Of a stretch of DNA of 64,000 bases, positions 55,376 to 64,000 are shown piece after piece. The notes below the pieces were generated by a model. The model did no database searches. It had not been told where the DNA came from and saw only the letters and a list, made by a program, of their open reading frames with translations. Positions within the stretch are counted from its first letter, which is position 1; each line of letters starts with the position of its first letter. Position numbers and translations under genes: made by a program. The DNA lies in NCBI GenBank assembly GCA_965153355.1, contig OZ231126.1, positions 26,350,001 to 26,414,000 on the forward strand. The letters are read 5' to 3'. Origin of the DNA: Flaccisagitta enflata (Eukaryota > Chaetognatha > Sagittoidea > Aphragmophora).

Positions 55376-57840
55376 TTAGATCTTATTCTTGCTCTTGGCA
55401 TGCTCCGCTTTATGCCTCTGAAACCAGTCTTCTTTGCAGCATTCCACGCTGCAATACAGCATTCTTTCCTCAACCCTCCTCTCTTTCTTGCATTTGACGC
55501 AAGTAAGAAAAGTTTGAGGCACCATTTCGACTTTCTTGCAATGTCTGCATTGAGCTATGACAACCATTGAAGATTTGTTATCCATTGACTGAATCTCCGA
55601 CATCTGCAAGGCAGTTGAAGATGAATCTGAGATTCTGCTGTCTTCAGCGAGTATCTTCGTTGGCTCCTCAGAATGGTTGACATTCCATTTGAAAGCAGAA
55701 GTCGCTAAGGAGAAAATTGTGTCAATGTAGCCCCATAGACAAGATGCAAACCAGCAATTGCCTTCATGAGCAGCGAAAAGTATGTGCCGGAGTATTTCTA
55801 CGGTGAAATTGCTGATGCAAGTCGCTAATGAGAAAATTGCAACAAAAAAGCCCCAAAGGCAGGATGCAGACCAGCAAATACCATCATATGCAGCAAGGAG
55901 TATTTGCCAGAGAATTTCTACGGTGAACCAAATATATGCGCGTGGAAAAAACAGAATGACTTTGATGAAGAAATGAATCAAGGATTTGCAATACAGCATG
56001 ATTTTTGATTTGGCGAATTTCCTTACTTTCTTAGCTATGTAATTTTCCACAATGGCCTTTAGATCGCAATTGGAATCGGTTCTGTTGTTGCAAAGAATAG
56101 TTAATTTGCTAGTACATGCCCAAGCAGCCAAAAGAAGCAGTACTATGTATAACCTAATCTCAGAAAAGTTGTGGGCATCTGGATGGCTGCAGCGTTCACA
56201 TCTCCAAGCAGCATAAAAACCACCTCCACAACTGCTGAAAAAAGACATCACACTTTCATACTTCATTGTTGAAAACACATGACATCTGGGCTTGCCATTT
56301 GGATCTGGTGTCAACAAGATCTCCCCAACGTAGCTCTGCGTTACTCCAATAACTGTTTCATTGGTAAACACCAAGAACTGGTCGTTGTGATTAATCGAGA
56401 AGTGTTGTTGATGATTGTTCTCTCTGATGTTGTTGAAATTGCATCTCCATTCGGGCTCTCTTTTTTGATCCCGCAGTATGTCCAATGCACATTGTGGATC
56501 TCCTCCTGATGAAATGCTGCTTTCCTCAAGTCGCCTCTTCATGAGATCAAAATCGCAGTATAGCTCTTTAGTTTGAAGATCATGGTACTGGCAAAATTGA
56601 CGAGAAAACCATCTTAAACTGACTTTATTTGACCTGAGATGAAATTGGAGATAGTTAGGGTCAGAGAGCTGTTCATAATCGACATTAGTAAAATTAGAAA
56701 AATCAAGATAAGCTGAAAAATGCATATTAGTTGTATATGACTGATGAACGTGAAGTTGCTCTTTGTCAGTTTTCAACGACTCAATACCATTTATTTTCAA
56801 ATGTACGGGTCTTGAAGCCTTTATTGTACGCTGGCCGCCGGGGAAATGTCCCATCCAAACAATTTCAACACCGCGCGGTTTCTTTTCTAATACCGGCGTC
56901 ACAACCAAGAAAGATATTTCAAATTTCCTGAGATCAATGCCGGTCAGTAAAGTGGATGATTGGTTAATGAGCAAATGCAAATTATCCAAGGCCTTTCCAC
57001 TTAGTGAATTGCGATGGACAAGCTCTGTTTCTTCATCAACCAACTCGAAAATTTCAGCGTGAAGATCATGCCGTGGGTAACCATGGACAGTTTTTTCTTT
57101 TTGGAAAAGCGTACGGTTCCAGTCTTGAAATTTGGCTTCATGTCCTTCCAATAAGTCTCTTACGGTGACAGCAAAATTAATGAGATCTTGCTCTTGGGGA
57201 CTATCAACTAGATTTTCAGCATCTGAGAGAGTGAGGCGGTGTATTTCCTCTGCGTCTGTTGCATTTAATACCCAATTTTTTAGCATATCTTTGCTGACTC
57301 TCTGGCGTTTGGTGATGCGGAAAGTTTTGTCCATTTCCCACGTGGCAGTGTCATCACCACCGCCGAGGCTGTTGTAGACGGGCGTCGCGTAACGCAGAAA
57401 GTCTTGCCATTTTTCAGGTTTGATTCCTATTTTTGACGGTATTTGTGGGCCAAAATCGTCCTGTTCAAGTACCTCGTAAAAGCAACCCAAAATGTTGTCA
57501 CTCCTGACGACCGACGTCACGAGCGGATTTTCGCGTTTGCGATCATCGGGGAACAAAGGGTCATTGTCATCATCAACGCCAATTGCCACCTCTTTGGGCG
57601 GCTGGGCTTCTTTCAACACGTTTTTGTCTTCATCATTGCTGCGATTGAAGTTGATATTGTTGGGGATACTGTAGCTGTTCTTGTTGATAGCATATCCGTC
57701 GTTCGATTGTTTCAAATTACGTTTTTTTCTAGGATTCATGCTGCTTAAATTTCCATATTCATGCTGTTTATAGTCATCGGCATTCTTACTTGGAGAAAAA
57801 GTTTTGGAATCTGTTATTCTTTTGAGAAATAGATCGATGA

Positions 57841-57916
<76 letters not shown>

Positions 57917-58306
57917 CCTTCGTAGCCTGCAAACATCACTAGACTCAGCCTCGACTCTGAAAGAATCGATGGTAAGTAGAAAAGATCGGGGCATATCCTG
58001 AATCTTTGTAACAATCGCTTTTTTCAGTTCATCACTGACAATTTTAGGATAGTCTTCAGTCATTGCTGCACATGAGGAGTATTCTTCACGCGGCTTACGG
58101 TGCAATTCGATTAACCAATCGGGAACGAGTTTAAGAACGACTGGACGAATGGCGTATCCATCTTGATTGTAGACAGTTTCCTTGATGTAGACTTGATGAC
58201 AATCATCTTCAGTTAAAGATTCGTGGATTAGAAGATTGGAGGCGTCAACAACGACACTAATCGACGCCAGAAACAGCAGTGTCCCTGAGGAGATGGAATT
58301 AATCAT
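55376..58306 (-). CDS. Membrane protein with poly-Asn linker and C-terminal MYND-like finger (gene 1 of module 2)
   Basis: Single open frame ending TAA at 55376. The start at 58306 is chosen as for the paralogue: it opens a signal-peptide-like segment (MINSISSGTLLFLASISVVV) and aligns with Met 41910. The frame is open up to a Met at 58438, but the added 44 residues are not shared. Parts: shared motif CHQVYIKETVYNQDGYAIRP; 25 Asn (57842-57916); ectodomain with FGPQIPSKIGIKPEKW, FLRYATPVYNSLGGGD, TGIDLRKFE, FSRQFCQYHD; hydrophobic segment near 56085-56165; a hydrophobic region holding an exact 120 bp (40-residue) tandem duplication (55687-55926); a short tail; and the MYND-like finger 55379-55549 (CRHC, CVKC, YCSVEC, HxxxH). 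Shorter tail and poly-Asn than the other copy. Same inferred topology: ectodomain outside, finger inside. Function unknown. Confidence 0.85.
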
Positions 58307-58492
58307 CTTGAAAGAGATGCGTTTGAGATTGTCATAAACGGAGGCGCCTTTTAGACTGCACTGTGTCAAACATTCTTTTGTTTCATAGCACTGGGTGAAT
58401 AGATCTGAAATGTGAAAAGACGTCCATTGACGTGACACTCGAGAGAATAGTTAGCACTTGGCAGGTTATAGAATAGTCAGTGGTTATATATG

Positions 58493-58906
58493 CAGTTGAA
58501 TCCCGCTCTAACGAATTTCAGGGGGCCAACACATTCTATTTGATATATTTATCAAGTGTTTTCTTGTGGTCTGCATACCTCATGTATAGAAAGAAATTGG
58601 TTACCCTTTTCTAAATGTTGCATAACTTTTAATAAGTCCTATGATAATTTTTGAAGAAGGAATGTTTTTTTTCAGAAATTTAAAGGATAGTTGTGATGGA
58701 TCCGGATTAAAGACCAGTGAGAGCTCCAAAGGCTCTTGTCCTTATTTTGGATATTGTTGAGTAGTAATGTTGTCCAACTTTCATAGGCGGTGAAAACTGG
58801 TTGAAGGGACAAAGGATAAGTATCTGTTCCAGGCGGAATTCTGGGTAATTTTGTAGATAAAATGTTGCATTTGAAAAAACAAGTCCGTTAGAGCGGGGTT
58901 CAATTG
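58493..58906. mobile_element. Pogo/Tc1-like MITE
   Basis: Left CAGTTGAATCCCGCTCTAAC and right GTTAGAGCGGGGTTCAATTG are inverted repeats of about 20 bases with one mismatch near the middle. Termini of the CAGTTGAACCCCGCTnTAACG kind are typical of pogo-group MITEs. Non-coding. It fills most of the gap between the two genes of module 2. Confidence 0.6.
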
Positions 58907-59157
58907 TACAGCTTAACCCTTCAACAACGAATGTCAAAGGACCAACAAATTCCACCCATTAAAGGTGACTGGGCAGGGGCAGTAATGATCAGAAATCTGT
59001 ACTTTGGCCGATTTCTTGACAATCAAAATTCACAATACCATCCTTCGGTCCCACCTACCCACCTACCAAAAAAAAAAAAAAAACACCCAACAAAAACAAA
59101 AACAAACATAAGACAAAAATAACAAAAATGATGACATGCCAGACTTTCAATACCCGT

Positions 59158-61605
59158 TTAGAAACCTAAGAGAAATCTGAAAAAGAATCCCAGTCTACGA
59201 TCACGTATCTCATGCGGTAAAAAAAGATATCTATGGATTAGAAAGAACAGGGTTTCTAAAACTAATTCCAGAACTATATATAATGGCTGTAACGTCGTAT
59301 CCATCAATTTCGACTGCAAAAGGAAAATATCAAGCATTTGAAGAACAAATGATATTGGCACAACATAATATGGAATGTCTCTGATAATCAAAAACAGCCA
59401 GTCCGGAAGGTTTTCGGCAAGAAACGCATCCCAAAAATACCACACGTACAGGATGTGAGATTGGGTATAGTGAGTCAGACTTTCTTGAAACTCCCTCACT
59501 TCCACAGGTGTCCACAATGGCTGAGAATCGTAGAATAGTTCTGTATTGTTGAATATTCCCCTAAAAACTAACATCATGTGATACCGTAAGGCCACATTCT
59601 CATCCCAGAATGAGGCTGCGATGGATGCACTTCTTTTTAGAGGCGAAAGCATCTCTTCATGGTCGTAAAATGTGACGTAATGGAACATCCGTGAATCCAC
59701 ATGAATACATTGCGACGAGTCATCATTCTTTGATTTATTATGAAGGTTATGGACATTCCCATCATAATCGGTGGCAGTTAACGTTTGATCTGTCACTATA
59801 AGAGAACCACGCGAAGACCTCACCATGTGCCGTCTTGGGTAAGACAAGTTTCTACCAGTATCAAACTCCCGATGACATATTTGAGCGATGAGAGCATCTT
59901 GATCGATGGAAGGAGCCTCACTGAGACTAAACAACAAAAGCTCGGAACAATCCAACTTTGACATTGATTCATAGTCCACGGGATTTGAGGCGTGGTTTTC
60001 TTTGATGTTGCAGAATGATTGGCTCCAATCTCCAAACCTTCTTATTCGGCAGTAATTGTGTTGCAGGAAATGAACTTCACTTGAAAGTAGCAAATTGGGG
60101 ATGTGTTCGGCAGATGACAACTCGCTTGTATCAAAGTCCCGTTTTCCATCGTTGAAGGATAACAAAACATCCTTGGCAACCTGCAACGGAGTCGTTTCCT
60201 CGACAACTCTTCCCTCCTTCACGTAATATCTATTCACAGCCACGAGTTCGATTCCCACTCCCACCGGTGCTTTTTTCAAATCCGGAAGAGTGAACAGTAG
60301 TTTCAGTGTAAAGGTTTCAACATCAATACCGACGATATACAGACGCAAATCACCCTGTAAGTACTCAAACTTGTGAAGGTCACTGTAAATCGAATCGGGG
60401 AAACTTTTGACAAAACTTTCCAAGTCACGAAGTTGAGGCGGAAGCAAAAGGGAAAAATCCAACATTTCCGGCAATTGTTCGGTCCAAACATTGGTCAAGC
60501 TCAATGTCTCCGCTCCAAAATTTGACATTTCATCGACAGTTTTGGAAAGAAGTTCAATCAACTCGTCATAATTATGCTGAATCTCGCTTTGGTTCAGCAA
60601 CAGATGCATTTCCTCGATATCATTGAGGAGACCCAAGGCTAAAAACAAAAGATCAAGCTCCCCAGATGGAAACTACAAATACAGTTAGTGGACAAAAACA
60701 TCTTTTTAGGAAAAATCTATAAACCTGCAATCTATCTAAATTTGATAATTTGCTTCTGAATTTAGAAACAGTGAAATTATTAGAATTAATCGTTAATAGT
60801 CTTGACATCTTAAAAGTTAAACATTTAACAGTCTGAAAACTCATGTATGCATTCATTAAAACACCAAAATTTTTGTAGCTGTTTAATCAAATGTTTTATA
60901 AATATATTTCAATATCATAAATTTTATGGCTTTCTAGCAATGGAGGATATAAAGATCATTTTGTCCACTGACTGTCTCGACGAAAGGATTAGACTCTTCA
61001 TCGTTAAACCAAGCATCGATATCAGAAACGTCTTCCTGCCTGATTCTCGGCATATCAGTCTGAAATGTCATACCAATGGACTGCCGAGAAGATGAGACAC
61101 GATGAGTCACGTTGTAAAGTGGAGCAACGTAACCCAAGAAATCGAACGTCGAAGATGAACTGACGTGAATTCCCCGCGAATTGTCGGTGACGTTATTGCC
61201 ATCATTTACAATGTCGCTGTTATTGACGATCCTGGTATCATCGACATTGTTGACGTTATTGGCGTCACTTTTTAACGGTAACGCCTCAAAAAAACAAAAA
61301 ACATCTTTCGGCCAAGCCTTGTGATGAACGAGATTTTGCGCTTGATGCATGACATCATGGTTCCAAACAATGTTGCCGAATTCTGCGGGGTTGACGATAG
61401 TCGGCGTTGTTATCGATGTGGTCACTGTTGCTGTGGTAGTCGTCGTTGATAATAATGTTGTTTTTATTGTCGTTTTCATTGTCGTTGAAGTCCTTGAAAT
61501 TGTAGTTGTCACTGTAATTTTTTCGTTTTCAATGTTGACTTTTCCAATGTCATTTTCGTTGTTGTTAATATCTTCGTTTTCTGTCATGTTGAATTTGCTG
61601 TCGTT

Positions 61606-61642
<37 letters not shown>

Positions 61643-61759
61643 CGATTGATGTCACTGTCATTGTTGTTGTCTTCATCATTATCAAAGTCATTGTACCTCT
61701 CACTGTCATTGTGGTCTTCATTGTCGTGATTTCCGTCATGGTTGCTTGCACTGTCAAAG

Positions 61760-61850
<91 letters not shown>

Positions 61851-62249
61851 CATGTTCGATGTCGTTGCCGTTTTTCTTTTCTGCTTGCTCCACCTCCTTC
61901 TCCACTTCCACCTTCTCTTCCCCCTCCTCCTCTTCGTCCCCGCATCTTTTTTCCACAATCGCCTTTTTTCTTTTTTTCTCCATTTTGGCGATTAATTTCC
62001 TCAAAGCCTCTCGTAGATTCATAATCAGTTTCGTGACATTGTTTTTCATGTGATTTCCGGCTAAATCGTCGGCGCCGAGATGAGATTCAGATTCTCCCGG
62101 AAGTCTTAGAATCGAATCCGGAAGCAACTTGATCGTCGTCGGGAAAAGGAGGAATCCGTCTTCCTCGTAGATGACATCCCCAACGTTGATGGCGGTGCAA
62201 GTCGATGGATGAAGGAACGTTTGGCGTGGAAAGGTGGCGTCGCTGGCAC

Positions 62250-62342
<93 letters not shown>

Positions 62343-62751
62343 AGGTACTGCTGGTGATGTTGCTATCAAAGGTACTTGTAGTAATGTTGTTATCTTCATT
62401 CTTGGCGTTGAAGACTGGCCCGTTGTTGGCGTCGTTATTGTCGGTGTTGATGCTATTGGTGCCGCTATTGTTGTTGTCGATGGCGCTGCAAGTCAATGAA
62501 CAAAGAAACGGATTATGTCGGTATGAGACGAAGTTGGTGTCATTTGCGGCGTTTTTGTTCTTGCCAATGTTGCCATTGAAGTTGGCGCTGTGGCAGTCTC
62601 CGACGTCGCATTCCCTAGTGGTGTTTGGAATATGGTAAGTTTTGCGGTTTAAGACGTTATTTTCAGAGCAGGGAACGGTCGAGATGAGGTAGAAGGCGAT
62701 AATGAAGAATGAGAATACGAAAATTGTCGATGAAACAGTGGAAATACGAGC
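59158..62751 (-). CDS. Family member without MYND finger, intact (gene 2 of module 2)
   Basis: Two visible coding exons: 62751-60973 (after CTGCCCAG) and 60672-59158 (after TTTGTAG), joined in phase 0 across a 300 bp intron; stop at 59158. The homology with the disrupted copy begins exactly at the acceptor (62751), so the start codon probably lies on an upstream exon that I could not find. Reading through from an in-frame ATG 63 bases upstream of this point is the alternative. About 593 + 504 residues: signal-peptide-like stretch (STIFVFSFFIIAFYLIS); motif CTAINVGDVIYEEDGFLLFP; poly-Asn at 62251-62340 and 61759-61850; an acidic Asp/Asn part; a Thr-rich mucin-like part (about 61390-61500); FGAETLSLTNVW; YIVGIDVETFTLK; Cys pattern NYCRIRRFGDW; TDQTLTATDYDG; and two to three hydrophobic segments before a short basic end (DRRLGFFFRFLLGF). 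No zinc finger. Function unknown. Confidence 0.75.
60673..60972 (-). other. 300 bp intron with inverted repeats next to both splice sites
   Basis: Donor ACA followed by GTCAGTGGACAAAATG; the end of the intron carries TTTTTGTCCACTAACTG, then TATTTGTAG. CAGTCAGTGGACAAAA and TTTTGTCCACTAACTG are inverse with one mismatch over 16 bases. The paralogous intron (47718-49432) has the same donor block and ACAATTTTGTCCATTGG near its acceptor. Confidence 0.6.
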
Positions 62752-63506
62752 CTGGGCAGGTTGGGGAATGAATAAAAAAGAATTGAATAAGAAAATTAAT
62801 ACAGTGTGATTCATCTCGATTGTTATACGGCATAACTCAAAAAAAGATAATCCATATAAAAAAAAAAGATAATCCAAATCAAAAAAAAAAAATTTGACAG
62901 GTAATGGTTTGGCATTTTATTATGGATGTCCAGGACTTTTCAAGAAGATTTTATCCCCTAGATATGCAATGATCCAAAAATCATGCTTTACAAAACCAGT
63001 TGTCTTGTTATTTTGTCAAAAAAAAATTGAGATTGCTCTAATTTTCTAGTAGATTTTAGCATTTGATACCAGATAGGTCTCAAATATAAACTATATCGAT
63101 GTAGTTCATGGTTTAAGTGAGAAAAAATCGCATTTGGATAAAATTTCATGAAAAAAAGGAGAGAAAAATGATCATTTTTAGCATAATTTGCCATAAAGTT
63201 CCTTTTACGCAAAAAGTATCAAAATTTGGTAGAAAAGCCTAAGAAATAATTTATCATAAAATGCCAAGCAGATACTTCTCATATATTTATTTCAGAATTG
63301 AATTATCTCTATCACTTTTTGAGCAATGCTGTCAGTAAATGTTACAGTCGAGCAGCCCTCTTAAAAATGGAGTAGCGGGTAACGCCGCTACTCGGAAGGG
63401 AAGGGGGCATGTTGGAAGGAAGAAGAGGAAGAAAAAGAAGAAAAAGAAGAAGAAGAAGAAGAAGAAGAAGAAGAAGAAGAAGAAGAAGAAGAAGAAGAAG
63501 AAGAAG
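62752..63506. other. Upstream region of the intact gene
   Basis: Should contain the upstream exon or promoter; no ATG-GTAAG type exon end was found on the minus strand. An inverted repeat TTGGCATTTTATTATG / CATAAAATGCCAA lies at about 62910 and 63257. (GAA)n at 63420-63506. Confidence 0.35.
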
Positions 63507-64000
63507 ACTAGTCATCCAAGGATCGCACATGGTCAGCAGTACCCGATGCCCTGCTAGGAGTGATCAGCTGAAGAAGTATAGTGAGAGCAGGGCAGCGGCC
63601 CCAAAGGGCCGATGTCCTGTAGGACAGGGGTGAATATCCAGACGTCCTTAGAAGGCACAATAAAGGGCTGACATGCTTGATTTTCAGCCTGACAAGGCTG
63701 ATTTAGGGTATTAGAGAGCTAATTTTGGAGCTGAAAGGGCTGATTTTGGGCCTGAGAGGACTGATTTTGGGCCTGAGAGAGCTGATTTTGGGCTTGAGAG
63801 GGCTGATTTTTGGGCTTGAGAGGGCTGATTTGGGGCTAATCTGGAGCTAATTTTGGGCTTGAGAGGGCTGATTTTGGGCCTGAGAGGGCTGATTTTGAGT
63901 CTGAGAGGGCTGATTTTGGGCCTGAGAGGGCTGATTTTGGGCTTGAGAGGGCTGATTTTGGGCTTGAGAGGGCTGATTTTGGGCCTGAGAGGGCTGATTT
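63507..64000 (+). mobile_element. Fold-back element, cut by the window end
   Basis: Leader ACTAGTCATCCAAGGATCGC at 63507, left arm GGGCAGCGGCCCCAAAGGGC near 63591, then at least ten GAGAGGGCTGATTTTGGGCC-type units running off the end. The right arm is outside the window. Confidence 0.7.

Noticed and set aside
58307-58438. 44-residue N-terminal extension of the MYND gene in module 2
   Set aside because: Not shared with the paralogue, and a signal peptide starts at the Met at 58306; left as a possible alternative start only.
60646-60648. Start codon for the last exon of the gene at 59158
   Set aside because: The codon is TTG, the frame is open upstream to an acceptor at 60673, and the alignment with the paralogue continues to that acceptor.

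Overview
The window is nuclear DNA from an animal, most likely an invertebrate. The supporting signs are GT-AG introns inside protein-coding genes, AATAAA poly(A) signals, Tc1/mariner-type elements with TA target sites, a MYND-type zinc finger, and an extreme load of simple repeats such as (CT)n, (GAAA)n and (ACGG)n. The phylum cannot be fixed from the sequence alone. Most of the long open frames are translated microsatellites and are not annotated as genes.

Layout. 1-1244: last coding exon of a Gln/His/Ser/Gly-rich protein on the plus strand, followed by a 3' UTR. 1.9-17.5 kb: gene-poor DNA with microsatellites, two adjacent fold-back elements (4.27-5.57 kb), a 0.78 kb fold-back MITE, ACGG-bearing elements and a decayed Tc1-like transposase carrying a nested MITE. 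17.5-26.2 kb: a recent head-to-tail tandem duplication; unit 1 carries a 940 bp segment that unit 2 lacks, and a second copy of that segment lies at 28.7-29.6 kb. 26.2-38.0 kb: more ACGG elements, 45 bp minisatellites, fold-back elements and an 0.8 kb CTTT-type tract.

38.1-62.8 kb holds the main find: four related genes, all on the minus strand, arranged as two repeats of a two-gene module. Each module has, in transcription order, a two- or three-exon gene without a zinc finger (45.4-52.0 kb, damaged; 59.2-62.8 kb, apparently intact) and then a single-exon gene with a MYND finger (38.1-41.9 kb; 55.4-58.3 kb). All four share an N-terminal signal peptide, a cysteine-containing ectodomain, C-terminal hydrophobic segments and mostly poly-Asn or low-complexity linkers. 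I do not recognise the ectodomain. Two members add a cytosol-facing C-terminal MYND-like finger, which suggests a membrane protein family with an intracellular adaptor tail (inference). The space between the modules is packed with MITEs. The window ends inside another fold-back element.

Together the genes look like a young, locally expanding family of membrane or secreted proteins in repeat-rich DNA. One copy is decaying through frameshifts and an RGG-rich insertion, and the MYND exon ends look homogenised by gene conversion.
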